NCBI GenBank assembly: GCA_033675265.1
Contig: JAUJYZ010000535.1
Location: 62,001-126,000, forward strand
Reading direction: 5' to 3'
Origin: Actinostola sp. cb2023
Taxonomy: Eukaryota > Cnidaria > Anthozoa > Actiniaria > Actinostolidae
DNA length: 64,000 nucleotides
The notes below the pieces were generated by a model. It was given only the letters and a program-made list of their open reading frames with translations, searched no databases and was not told where the DNA came from. Shown here in pieces: positions 12,915 to 26,100 of this stretch (position 1 is its first letter; each line of letters opens with the position of its first letter). A program made the translations under genes and the position numbers.

Positions 12915-13760
12915 AGAGTGATGGCACTTAAGGTGACTCCGTTATAATTCTCGGCGCACTCGTCTATGACAAACTTTGGGTCGTAACTTCCTCTGTTTTT
13001 ATGCAATTGCCATAAAACATTGGCAACTATTAGAGCTATCATTCACCTATGATACAATATAATTCGATTGCACTGCAGAACATTTAAAAAAAATAATATT
13101 AGAACTTGAGTAAAGTCAATGTTTTGGATAGAATTGGATATTGCGAAAAATCTGTCCGTTTTTTTTGGATGAAAGTTTTGGAATCACTTTAGATTGACAT
13201 AATTCATAACCTGAGCAAGTTTTAGCAAAATCGTTGGAGCTAAAGCACGGCCGCATGAAAACAACCAAAATTAAGCACGGAACTGATTAGCTCCAACGAT
13301 TGCTTTCGCTCCAACGATTTTGCTAAAACTTGGTCAGGTTATGAATTATGTCAATATAAAGTGATTCCAAAAACTTTTTCATCCAAAAAAAAACGGACAG
13401 ATTTTTCGCAATATTCAATTTTATCCAAAATATTGAGTTTACTTAAGTTCTAATATTATTTAAAAACATGTTCTGCAGTGCAATCGAATTATATTGTGTT
13501 ATAGGTAAATGAAAGCTCTAATAGTTGCCAATGTTTTATGGCAATTGCATAAAAGCAGAAGAAGTTATGACCCAAAGTTTGTCATAGACGAGTGCGCCAA
13601 GAATGATAACGGAGTCACCTTAACCCGTGAAACAGATATTAGCCAAGTAGATATTACTAGACACTAATTCCATTGTCTTCTTTTGTTTTGATTTGACTAT
13701 TAGTCACTAACTATTAGATTTTGTTTCACGGGTTAAGTGCCATCACTCTAATACATTAGT
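12915..13760. repeat. Large inverted repeat with a MITE in one arm
   Basis: The left arm (about 12915-13247) and right arm (about 13288-13750) are near-perfect reverse complements around a 40-bp loop. The arms include CTCCAACGATTTTGCTAAAA and GACTCCGTTAT. The right arm is longer only because a 109-bp TTAA-flanked MITE sits in it. This may be a foldback element nested inside the 4.1-kb transposon. Confidence 0.9.
13624..13732. mobile_element. 109-bp MITE with TTAA target duplication
   Basis: Ends CCCGTGAAACA and TGTTTCACGGG, flanked by TTAA at 13620-13623 and 13733-13736. The other arm of the surrounding inverted repeat has one uninterrupted TTAA at 12928-12931, so the unoccupied site is visible nearby. 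TTAA insertion is typical of piggyBac and Kolobok elements; the end sequence resembles piggyBac's CCC start. Confidence 0.9.
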
Positions 13761-14102
13761 TATTCATAAGCTATCCAGTTTTTCAAATAGACAAATACTA
13801 TTCAAAACAAAGAAAGGTAGACTCGCCTAATAATTTGCATACTTGTCACTTGGCATAAAACAAAACATTTCATAACTGACAGTAGTCTAAGCTCTCCGGC
13901 ACCAACTCTTACCCACAACTACTAACATTGCTTTCACCGTCAGCATTCACTGCTGTTAGGTAGCCTAGTTTTAGTGTTGTTACTAGTATCAAAATCCAGT
14001 TTTTCTGTCGCTTTATTTGAAGAGAAATGATCACGTGAAAGTCATCAAATGCTACTGCTTTCAGCGAGCGCGCAACAGTATGATTTATTCATGAATGGTG
14101 TA

Positions 14103-14170
14103 ATAATAATAATAATAATAGATTTATATAGCGCCAATTACGAGGTTCAATGGCGCTGTTACAATTAATA
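14103..14170. repeat. (AAT)n with SINE-like TATAGCGCC...GGCGCT segment
   Basis: An (AAT)n run is followed by ATTTATATAGCGCCAATTAC and GGCGCTGTTACAATT. Similar (AAT)n-linked segments occur at about 55655-55760 and 59521-59620. This resembles the 3' part of a dispersed short retroelement oriented on the minus strand. Confidence 0.45.
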
Positions 14171-14323
14171 ATAATAATAGTAATTAATCAGAAATTAAAT
14201 GCTTGATTATAAAAACATATGTGTGTGTACACATATATGTTATCTCATTTGTTATTGTCGATGACTATTTATGTGCGTACTGACGTCACACTTATTATTG
14301 TTTACTGTGGTTCATGCAATATA

Positions 14324-14580
14324 CAGTCATTCTCAAAAAGGTTGTCCAGATGAAAAGACTACAATACTACAATAAAGTCACGTGATTCGTTATGAATTCA
14401 ATTTCCTCGCGTGGAATTTCAATTTGAGATGCAAACGTACACGGCATTGTGAGAACTGAATGTAATGGCGCTGGTATCAACTCACAGTTCCGTGAGCAGG
14501 AATTGAAAACATAATGAATCACGTGACTTTATTGTAGTATTGTAGTATTTTCATCTGGACAACCTTTTTGAGAATGACTG
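14324..14580. mobile_element. Tc1/mariner-like MITE with TA duplication
   Basis: Ends CAGTCATTCTCAAAAAGGTT and its reverse complement, flanked by TA (14322-14323 and 14581-14582). The inverted repeats of about 60 bp continue through GTCCAGATGAAAA and a duplicated ACAATACT. A CAGT start plus TA duplication fits Tc1/mariner. Nested near the right TIR of the 4.1-kb transposon. Confidence 0.88.
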
Positions 14581-15399
14581 TATGTAAAGGTAGTACTAAA
14601 AGAATAGTGCGGATTAAAAAACACGTTACTAATGACGTCATACAATAATAATAATAATAATTATGTTAATCATTATTCACATGACTATTGACGTCATATA
14701 TAGGTAGGCGTTGTTTGTTTGCTGTCAGTGGTTGGTAGCAAACCCTAACTACCATCAATATGAAGCTTTATTACATTTACGGTTGATAAGTTATTACATT
14801 TATGGTTAACAATTTTATTACATTTACGGTTAAAATGTTATTACATTTATGGTTAGCTTTTTATTACCATTTGCTGTTGATTTTTATTACACTGATTTAT
14901 GGTTAGTATTACATTTGCTGGCGTTATTACATTTAGCGGTGATACAAGGTCATCTGCGGACCGGCTTCGACATGAAAATCGAAATAAATTCCCAAACGAC
15001 TTAAAAATAAAAAATAAAGCGCTAAAAACTTCCCTTGCTCATAAACGAATACTAGTAATTAACTTTAACTGAATAAAATATTTCTCAAAGGCCGATGCAG
15101 ACGGATTGTAAACCTTACTTGATGAATTTTCAGCATCACAAAAATAGCTAATTTGATTAGCATGCGCGCTAAGCATCACGGTCTAAACTGGGCCACATTT
15201 CTCAATGTTTAGATCTGAGATAACGATTATAGTGATCAAATCATTGTTAAATAGTAAACCCTTCTTGTAATTGGTTTTAATTAATAATCTTTTCGTAAAT
15301 TACAATACTACTTCGCATGTGATTTCTATAATTGCATAAGGCGTTTTTAGATTTTATAATTTGCTGAAGAAAGAATAGTCGCAAAACTAAGGATGGTTG

Positions 15400-15444
15400 T
15401 TAGTCAAAGTTCGTCCAGTCATCGACGTCCCAATCATCTCCAAC
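15400..15444 (-). CDS. SCYL3: SCYL3-like terminal exon
   Basis: Fourteen codons plus TAA. The acceptor is a strong pyrimidine tract ending TTTTTTTGGCAG, phase 0. The peptide is [13 protein letters not shown] after an initial V: an acidic Trp-containing tail like the end of vertebrate SCYL proteins, used in related SCYL1 for trafficking contacts. Phase 0 matches the donor of exon 24645-25040. A variant poly(A) signal ATTAAA may lie about 120 bp downstream, near 15273-15278 read on the minus strand. Too short for certainty, but the splice site, phase and composition agree. Confidence 0.65.
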   Translation of the reverse strand, partial: VGDDWDVDDWTNFD

Positions 15445-17102
15445 CTGCCAAAAAAGGGGAGCAGATTAACATTGTAAAGACGTTGCCTTCCACTCTGACT
15501 ACATCACGGTGTTCGATATATGGTACATTGGTATAACGGTATAATTTACTGAAGAAATAGAAAACAAGGCAGCGTGCTCTATCGAGTTTAAGTATAAACA
15601 AACTAGTGGTCTATCACATATCCTGCAATCTGATTGGCTACGCTACTAAGGGTCTATTAGTGATAGTCCCCTAGTAGCGAATCACCATGGTAACCATTGT
15701 CGTGAACGGCGATGAAGCAAGATGGCGGACAAACCCGATAGTTTGTTTTCTCGCTAAAAAGAGCTAAAATAGACCGAGAAACAAATCTCAAGAACAAGAA
15801 ATGGAAAAAGCACATAAATATAGACATCTCATTGACAATTCAAGCAAGTTTTCTTTGGCTGACACTGCAGAAACTGAGCGAGAAACGATCATTAAAGTTG
15901 AAGATTTTCCGAATTCGGGCCGATTTTTCAACTTTAGCAAAGACAAAGTCAAAGGGAATACTGATAGCGATAAAGGTAATAAACGAAGACTACACCACTC
16001 TTGACTCGTGTTTTGTTCATTTGTTATTTGATTTAGGAAAGTTTTTCAACAAAAGAACCAACTTTTCTGGTCAGTAGTTTTCAATTTGTTGATGGTAAAA
16101 CGAAACAGCTAGGTCGATTAGTTCAGCCAAATGTGTACTTATGACTAGCATAAAATTCGTATTCTTCTTACCTATGCAAATTAAACTAGATGCTCTACTA
16201 GCGTGAACTTGGGCTTCTTAATAAAGCTGTTTTGATAGATTTTAAATGTGAAACCTAATAGACCCTATGCAATACTCGATTTCTGTACTTTGCATAAATT
16301 TGCAAAAACTGAAAGAATAACGAGTTAAGTAAAGGTAAAGTAATAGATTGAAAGACCATCGACAGTTTAGTATTTACCCCCAAAAGTGCATTAATAAAAA
16401 TGAAACCATCATCAAGTAATAAGCGTTTGAAAGGTGCAAAATACATGGAAACGAGGCATCTAGGGCCAAAGTCCGGTTTCTTGTACAAATCTATGTAATT
16501 TCAAATCACTATAACTTTTCAAGATTGCATAGTACAGCCCTAAAATTTGGTATGTTCATTATTGAAAACCCTCTCTTCAAAGAGATGGTCAGATATTGCT
16601 GTAATATCTTCCCAATAACAAAGGAAATCAGATTTTACGATTCTACCAGTATTGCATAGGGTCTATAGCTTGTATCATCATACAGAAGTAGTTTTAGCCT
16701 ACATGTATTACTTGCAGAATTTAAGTCACTCGTTGCGTGACTCAGTAGAGCATGCATACGTAATTAGCTTCAACACTCACACTCCTAGCTGACAGCTGCA
16801 TGGCGAAGCACATTTCGATTACCTTGCAAGAAACGATTTCACAAACTCAATAAAATTACGATCGACGGGGTTTACTAAGCCACAGACATCTGTTAGAAAT
16901 ACACTTGATTGCAAGGCCAAAAAGTATTCTCTAGGATATTTGCATATTTACTAAGCAGTATTAATGAACGACTCGACTGGCTCGAGCAAGGGAGCACGGC
17001 AAAATCCTTTTTGAATGCTGCTGGTGATTTGATTTATCGTTACGTACGTCTGCCATCTTGAATTTCGTTGATAAGCTGCTGACCACAACTTTTGTATACT
17101 CA

Positions 17103-17133
<31 letters not shown>

Positions 17134-20100
17134 GCGCATGCGCTATGGTGACCACTTGCAGATTTGGCGTAGAAACACCACGACGACGACCACCAAAAAG
17201 AATAACCGTCTGTAATCTTAGACTTGGGCCTTCCACAGGAAGCCCAAGTAACATGAAATATTGGTATAAAATTAAGTATGCTAGTTTGTTTATACTAAAA
17301 CAATTAGAAAACTCGCCCTCGTTGTCTATGAGCTAAGATAGTTATCTGCTCATAGCCAACTCGGACTCGTGGTCTAATTACTCGGGCCCTTCCGAAGGAA
17401 GCCCGAGTTATAAAATGGACTTTCTTTTTATTATTATTATTGTTAGGCCACAGAATGAAAAGAATGCGAAGTATTTGATCATATCGGTACACACAATGTG
17501 AAGTATGTGACCTTCTCGAGTTTTGCCATGCGAGCTTCGCCAGATCATAGTCTGGATGTTATATTATGGGAGTCATATTCATGACTCGAGTTTGGAATTG
17601 AGTTAGAGATTTTAACAAAGTAAATTTCAACGAATTCACGATATATACGTTATGTCGAAGAACGAATACGGACCGTAACTCGAACCGTAACTCGAACCGT
17701 AACTCGAACTCGATTCCAAACTCGGCGTTTCGGGATTCCCTTAAAGTATTATGTCTCTGAAGCTAGAGAGCGAGGGTTTGATTTTCCAGTAGATTTTGTT
17801 TTGATAGCTAATCTCGCTTTGCTTGCTGCCTGACTGTCGTCACGCGCCGTGAAAAACCGCTTTAAAAGTATCCGACAGTAAAACGAAACACATTTCTCCA
17901 GATATATAATGATGGATGTTTATTTTATTCGACGTTCGAACCGTAACTCGAACTCGATTCCAAACTCGACGTTTCGGGATTCCCTTAAGGTATCAGGGTA
18001 CCCCTACCGACCGGTATGCATTCAAGTCGCTTTAACACAGAATCCGTCCATTAAAACCCCAATAAAGTATACATTTTCTGAAAGCTAAATAAATGGAGAT
18101 TCCAACTAATGGTCTATTAACAAAAAGTACATACGCGTTTTAAATATAAGTCGAGATCAATGAATTTTCATATAGCGTTGTACGGCGAGTTCCCAGACAA
18201 CCGCATTTTATCGGAAATTCAAGATCATTATCTTTATGCACTCTAGAGATATCAATTATCAAAACCGTGTCTCCGTTTATCGATACGTTTCCCCGTTGCT
18301 TTTTTATCTGCCGCGAAACTTTCGGTACGCTAAAAATACATTGTTTTTTACTAATCAGTTAATAACTCATGAAATTACTAAAATATCAAAAATCGGAGAC
18401 ACGGTTTTGATGAATGATAATCAGAGATGAAGTCCTAAAAATCTCAGCTGAATCGAATAAAACCCGTTTGTTTAGGAGCTCAAAATAACACCCGTATTTT
18501 CGTTAATTTGCTCTATGAGAAAAAGCCCAAAATGTTTTTCAAGTCAAGTGGCGGCTTTGTTTGCACAAGCGGCGATAATCCACCACAAATATGTGATCCA
18601 ATACCTGATGACATATGAATGGCAGTCAAAACAAGATCGCCTTACAGTACCTAACACAACATGGCAGGAAAACAAAGTTACTGCTGGCGGGAAATACGAG
18701 CATTTTGACCGTGAGTGGTTTGGCATCGTTATTCAAGGATATTTTGAGTGAGCAGTTACGATTTTTGGATACTTTCTTCGCATCTTAATCTTTGGAAAGT
18801 CTGTTGCGTGAGTGTTGTTGACAGCTTGCTTGTCAACATCTTTTTGCATCAAATGAAATCCAAAATTCGTTTTTTGATTCTAACTTTTTAGGGAAAAAAT
18901 ATTTTTAGATTCTGATTGTTGGAAATGATAGATAATATTCAATTAGATTTGATTGTCAAAAAAAATCGAAACCAGTCTTTTGATAGGTTTTTGGGGTACC
19001 CTGATACCTTAAAGTATTATGTCTCTGAAGCTAGAGAGCGAGGGTTTGATTTTCCAGTAGATTTTGTTTTGATAGCTAATCTCGCTTTGCTTGCTGCCTG
19101 ACTGTCGTCACGCGCCGTGAAAAACCGCTTAAAATAAAAAGTATCCGACAGTAAAACGAAACACATTTCTCAGATATATAATGATGGATGTTTATTTTAT
19201 TCGACGTTTGAAAAATTCAGGAGGAAAAGGAATCGTATAAATCGTACTTCAAAACTTCATCAAAGCAAAGGCGAGCAAGGTCAATGTACGAAATTTGGGA
19301 TCATGCCAAAGTAGTTTTAGCCTATTTATATACTTGCACAATAGAGAAGCGCATTAATTAGACAAATAAACCAAATTTTTCATATCCTTCAGTCCGATTT
19401 TGTTAGTTATATTTTTTACTGACAATTGTTTTGAAAACTGATAAGCAGTGTTTGCATGATGAAATGTAGGAGTCCGTGTTCTTTTCAGTACGATGCATGA
19501 TCCTTATCTGAGTCATACATCTATGATGCGACCTAATTTTAGAACCGCCGCGCAGCGCTATTTAAAGCAGAATTTCCACGCTCAAAACAGGTCAGTGAAC
19601 GGCAAAAATACAATCGAAATCAAAACGACATTAGATTTTAGGGATCTGTTACAGAAGAAGACGCTCAATGAGCGTATAGTCGGGTATTTAATATGACAAT
19701 GACAGTTGCGTGACGAGAGACTATTTATGTCGATGAGCATCGATAAAGATCTCCGACTCTTCGAGGTATACGTTTATGGTACGTCTTTGAACGTACTTGA
19801 GGTCACTTGAGGTTGCATATTCATGTCGCCACAAACGGGTCGAATAGTTTCCGAACGCCTATCGAACTAAATCCGAAAGTATGATTCGCTCTCACAACAT
19901 ATTCAATAACACATAGTACAATTCCGTCATTTTTCTCTATGCTCACCCATACATAGTCTCCCTCGTCACGCAAATGCAACTGTCTTTGTCCTTGTCATAA
20001 AGCCCGAGTATACGCTCATTGAGCGTCTTGTTGTTAAATAGAAGCACGCGGGAATAAGCCAAGTCAGAGTTTAAGGATGACCGTGATTCCTGGAACCGAA

Positions 20101-23100
20101 TCGGGATAAAATCCAACCAAAAGTTGAGTTTCGCCATACATTTACTGTAAATCTGCTAGAATCTAAGGTGAAAATTTCAGTCGTTTACGTGCCTTAGTTA
20201 GACTCTAAGAAAGATTTACTCAACTAAAGGTGAGTGTTTGAGACATAATGCGCCTTTGTGAGCCAATATTTGAGTGTCAGGACAAAAAGAACACGATTTT
20301 AAATGGTCTTGTTTTGACTGAGTAATGACTAGAGATTCGCCCGCCATGACACACCGGGACACTGAAACTTGCCTAATAGTTTTAAATTCACTTGAATATT
20401 TCCTGATAAACTATAATTTTATCTTTAGATGAGGATTTGTGCATTTACGAACTGCAGTCACAGTACTTATCAACTCATATTTATAAACTGCAGTAAAAAC
20501 AAATGTAAGATTGCCGTGTCTGTCTTACTTGTCTTCCTCCGTTCGTCCTTCACCCTTTACCATCGATAGCAAATATTGACACTAGAAGAGAGTGGATTAA
20601 ACTGGTATCAGAAAAGACCCAACAAACTGGGGGAAAATGGCAGCCTCGTCAAGATTTACGAATATGTTCTGCACATTTTGTCGACGGGAAACCAATTAAC
20701 CGAAATAAATCCTCAGTATTCCTTCAATATTCCTTCCTATTCCTTAATCAACGTCTCCTGCACAACAACAAACTGCACAAATCCTCATCTAAAGATAAAA
20801 TTATAGTTTATCAGGAAATATTCAAGTGAATTTAAAACTATTAGGCAAGTTTCAGTGTCCCGGTGTGTCATGGCGGGCGAATCTCTAGTCATTACTCAGT
20901 CAAAACAAGACCATTTAAAATCGTGTTCTTTTTGTCCTGACACTCAAATATTGGCTCACAAAGGCGCATTATGTCTCAAACACTCACCTTCGAGTAAATA
21001 TTTCTTAGAGTCTAACTAAGGCACACAAACGACTGATATTTTCACCTAAGATTTTAGCAGATTTACAGTAAATGTATGGCGAAACTCAACTTCCGGTTGG
21101 ATTTTATCCCGATTCGGTTCCAGGAATCACGGTCATCCTTAAACTCTGACTTGACTTATTGGAAGAAGACGAGAGAAGTGCTAGGAGAAGCGTAACCGAG
21201 TGCTTCTCGCACTTCTCGAGTCTTCTTTCAATTCCCAAGTGCTTCTATTTAACAATTAGACAACGAGGGCGAGTTGTCTAATTGTTTTAGTATAAACAAA
21301 CTAGAATACTTAATTTTATACCAATATATCTTGTTTAATTTGCATAAGTAAGAAGAATACGTATTGTATGCTAGTCATAAGTACACATTTGGCTGGCTAA
21401 TCGAGCTGTTTAGTTTTACCATCAACATATTGAAAACTAAGCTTAAACCATGCAGAAAAGTTGGTTCTTTTGTTGAAAAACTTTCATAAATCAAATAACA
21501 AATGAACAAAACACGAGTCAAGAGTGCTGTAGCCTTCGTTTATTACCTTTATCACTATCAGTATTCCCTTTGACTTTGTCTTCGCTACAGTTGAAATATC
21601 GGCCCGAATTCGAAAAATCTTCAACTTTAACGATCGTTTCTCGCTCAGTTTCTGCAGTGTCAAGCAAAGAAAACTTGCTTGAATTGTCAATGAGATGTCT
21701 ATATTTATGTGCTTTTTCCATTTCTTGTTCTTGAGATTTGATTCTCGGTCTATTTTAGCTCTTTTTAGCGAGAAAACAACTATCGAGTTTGTCCGCCATC
21801 TTGCTTCATCGCCGTTCACTACAATGGTTACCATGGTGATTCGCTACTAGAGGACTATCACTATTAGACCCCTAGTAGCGTAGCCAATCAGATTGCAGGA
21901 TATGTGATAGACCACTAGTTTGTTTATACTAAAACTCGATAGAGCACAGCTGCCGAGTTTTCTGTTTCTTTAATAAAATACAAGTATGATTTTAAAGCAA
22001 GTTTTCAATTTTGTTCGTTGCAAAAATGTTTGAATATTTGCGCGCGCGTGCAGTGTGCTCTTATAGAGCACGCGGAATATGCATCCTTTGGCCAATCAGA
22101 GCGCGCGTTATATCATAGTTATTTTATAATTGTAGTAGTAGTTGCTACATCCATCCATGCTTGTACGTGAAGTTTATAAAACGAGAGGCCGTGTTGTATC
22201 GGGTATATAGATACGAGGCGAAGCCGAGTATCTATATACCCGATACAACACGGCATCGAGTTTTATAAACGACTTCTAAAACCCAACATTCATTTAAACT
22301 GATATTTAATAATTTCCGATGGAAGAAGTTAAAGAAAATCACAAAATTGTAGGTAAGAGATGTCTGTGACACTCGATCATGCGCACTGAACACCACGATT
22401 CGTCCCACATTTGAAATATTCCAAAATTGCCTATGTGAAGGTCAGTGATGCGATACTAAAACTGAGACCTTTGCATACAGGCCTGTGTTTCAGGTAGTCA
22501 GTTGGTAGAACTGATTAATGAAACATGAGTGTTCTATCACTTTTAGTTATAACACTCATGTTTTATTAATCAGTTCTATAACTAAAACCTGGCAAGTCTG
22601 TATGGGGGTATAAAGGTCCATGCATCTGACCAAATGGACAGCTCCCATTGGCCTAGAGTGCAATTTAGAAAAGCGTGAAATAGTACTAACTTTAATTAGT
22701 ACTAAATAGTAGTTATTTAGTTTTCAAGCTTTTCTAATTTGCACTCCACTATCTCATGAATTATTAATGAGCTTTAGAATATAAGTCACTATACCTGTGC
22801 AGTAGTAGTTACTACATCCATGGTTGTACTATAAGTCACTATACCTGTGCAGTAGTAGTTACTACATCCATGGTTGTACTATACGTCACTATACCTGTGC
22901 AGTAGTAGTTACTACATCCATGGTTGCACTATAAGTCACTATACCTGTGCAGTAGTAGTTACTACATCCATGGTTGCACTATAAGTCGCTATACCTGTGC
23001 AGTAGTAGTTACTACATCCATGGTTGTACTATAAGTCACTATACCTGTGCAGTAGCAGTTAGTACATCCATGATTGTACTATAAGTCACTATACCTGTGC

Positions 23101-26100
23101 AGTAGTAGTTACTACATCCATGGTTGTACTATAAGTCACTATACCTGTGCAGTAGAAGTTACTACATCCATGGTTGTACTATAAGTCACTATACCTGTGC
23201 AGTAGCAGTTACTACATCCATGGTTGTACTATAAGTCACTATACCTGTGCAGTAGTAGTTACTACATCCATGGTTGTACTATAAGTCACTATACCTGTGC
23301 AGTAGTAGTTAATACATCCATGGTTGTACTATAAGTCACTATACCTGTACAGTAGTAGTTACTACATCCATGGTTGTACTATAAGTCACTATACCTGTGC
23401 AGTAGTAGTTAGTACATCCATGGTTGTACTATAAGTCGCTATACCTGTGCAGTAGTAGTTAGTACATCCATGGTTGTACTATACGTCACTATACCTGTGC
23501 AGTAGTAGTTACTACATCCATGATTGTACTATAAGTCACTATACCTGTGCGGTAGTAGTTAGTACATCCATGGTTGTACTATAAGTCACTATACCTGTGC
23601 AGTAGTAGTTACTACATCCATGGTTGTACTATAAGTCACTATACCTGAGCAGTAGTAGTTACTACATCCATGGTTGTACTATAAGTCACTATACCTGTGC
23701 AGTAGTAGTTAATACATCCATGGTTGTACTATAAGTCACTATACCTGTGCAGTAGTAGTTACTACATCCATGGTTGTACTATAAGTCACTATACCTGTGC
23801 AGTAGCAGTTACTACATCCATGGTTGTACTATAAGTCACTATACCTGTGCAGTAGCAGTTACTACATCCATGGTTGTATTATAAGTCACTATACCTGTGC
23901 AGTAGTAGTTACTACATCCATGGTTGTACTATAAGTCACTATACCTGTGCAGTAGTAGTTACTACATCCATGGTTGTATTATAAGTCACTATACCTGTGC
24001 AGTAGTAGTTACTACATCCATGGTTGTACTATAAGTCACTATACCTGTGCAGTAGTAGTTAGTACATCCATGGTTGTACTATAAGTCGCTATACCTGTGC
24101 AGTAGTAGTTAGTACATCCATGGTTGTACTATACGTCACTATACCTGTGCAGTAGTAGTTACTACATCCATGATTGTACTATAAGTCACTATACCTGTGC
24201 GGTAGTAGTTAGTACATCCATGGTTGTACTATAAGTCACTATACCTGTGCAGTAGTAGTTACTACATCCATGGTTGTACTATAAGTCACTATACCTGAGC
24301 AGTAGTAGTTACTACATCCATGGTTGTACTATAAGTCACTATACCTGTGCAGTAGTAGTTAATACATCCATGGTTGTACTATAAGTCACTATACCTGTGC
24401 AGTAGTAGTTACTACATCCATGGTTGTACTATAAGTCACTATACCTGTGCAGTAGCAGTTACTACATCCATGGTTGTACTATAAGTCACTATACCTGTGC
24501 AGTAGCAGTTACTACATCCATGGTTGTATTATAAGTCACTATACCTGTGCAGTAGTAGTTACTACATCCATGGTTGTACTATAAGTCACTATACCTGTGC
24601 AGTAGTAGTTACTACATCCATGGTTGTATTATAAGTCACTATACCTGTGCAGTAGTAGTTACTACATCCATGGTTGTACTATAAACACTCTTTACATTAG
24701 ATCCTCCAATCCCACCATCATAACTCTTGAATTCTACGTTGGGCTGCATGTCTGCAAAAAAGTCTGCTTCTTTTATGTGGATATCAGGTACTTGAAACAT
24801 TTGGCCCAGGTCATCACGATTTGGTTTGATGGTTGCAGGTTTCTTGGAACCAAGCTTCATAGCTTTTCCAGTACTGGGTTTTGATTGGCTGACCGTAATG
24901 TTATCCCATGTAATAAGGTCACATGATCTCTGAGTGAAGTCCATATCACACATGTCATATTTGTTGGAGAATTTTGTTGTTGACGTAAAACGAGAGGGAG
25001 AATACTTTCCTTCACTGACAATGCAAGGTGTATTGGATACCTGGTAAATATATAGCATATAGAATTAGAATTGTTGTTTGGTGTATTGGATTCCTAGTAA
25101 ACATATAACATATTATACAATTAGAATTGTTGTTTCGTGTATTGGATTCCTAGTAAACATATAGCATATACAACTAGTCGTTTCTGGTAGAAAGTGAAGT
25201 GCTGCGAGTTGTGCACTGCCGTACAGTACATGGTAACACATAAAAGTGAAATGTAGCTGTCAATGCATACATGTGGTTGTCCCTTAATTTTCAGCAAGGT
25301 GCATTAGTTGTAAAATAAAATAATAAAAATGTGGTATAATAATAATAATAACTTTATTACTGTGTCATGTGTTCTAGCTTACAAGAAACCTATTTCCCTC
25401 CCATATATCTACTGATTCTCATTCCCACCCTTGTCCCATTGTTCCCATCCCACATCTCCATTGATTCTCATTCCCATCCCGGTCACATTGTTCCATTCCA
25501 TGTCTCTATTAATTATCATTCCCACCCGCTATAATAATCTGGTCATGGACAGACAGCTATAGACATGTACCAGCACTAAAAGCATGCAATACTTTGCACT
25601 ATTTATGTTACACGCTTGTAATAGTTTGTACTCTACTGATATGCAGTATTAAATTAATACAAATATGGATTCAATGAAATAGAGAATTGTGTTTGGTGTA
25701 TATTATATACAATGTTACTGGCCAGATATCAGGAAAGATGTCGAAGCCTCATAGCAGACTTGTAGAAGATAAAAGTACATCAGGATGGATCGTATAATTT
25801 GATTCAGTAGTTGCCTCAATGCCAATGGCAATGGCATGGGCCGGATTGGTTTGACGAAGACCAACGAGCTCGATCAGGTAGATAGGTCAGCGACAGCATC
25901 GGGGATACTAACTGTGTCTTTCAAAAGCATTCAAGTACATGCTGTCTCCTTCGGTCAACTCTGATCGACTCACTGTAGAAGTAACTTAAGCTTATGTACT
26001 TCATTGTGGAACTGGACGTGACTGAGCACACAACCATATAAACAGCGCTGAAAACTCATAAAAGAACATGGTCTTCCCCTTGAAATGTCACTAAATTGTT

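Larger units (their letters stand above)
10814..14946. mobile_element. Long-TIR DNA transposon, non-autonomous, 5-bp TSD
   Basis: The left end TGTATCACCGCTAAATGTAA at 10814 is repeated inverted at the right end (14946). The TIRs run about 340 bp (10814-11155 and 14601-14946). Each TIR carries eight copies of an AAATGTAATA motif, a likely repeated protein-binding site. AGGTC at 10809-10813 and 14947-14951 is a candidate 5-bp target duplication. No transposase is recognisable inside; the interior holds foldbacks, a 21-bp repeat, a TTAA MITE and a Tc1-like MITE. Superfamily is not assigned. Confidence 0.85.
15545..21965. mobile_element. 6.4-kb element with about 620-bp terminal inverted repeats
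   Basis: The sequence 15545-16190 returns inverted at about 21320-21965 with roughly 90% identity by eye, including GCGTGCTCTATCGAG, AGTATAAACAAACTAGTGG and a 67-codon frame present in both arms. The interior holds a tandem duplication with a TTAA element, several hairpins and a large palindrome. No transposase was recognised. It occupies the last SCYL3 intron. The TTTGTTTATACTAAAA end motif recurs internally at 17285 and 21285, so more than one related element may be nested. Confidence 0.75.

Noticed and set aside
22770..24692. CRISPR-like or centromeric array
   Set aside because: There are no spacers. The unit matches the neighbouring exon junction, which explains its origin better.
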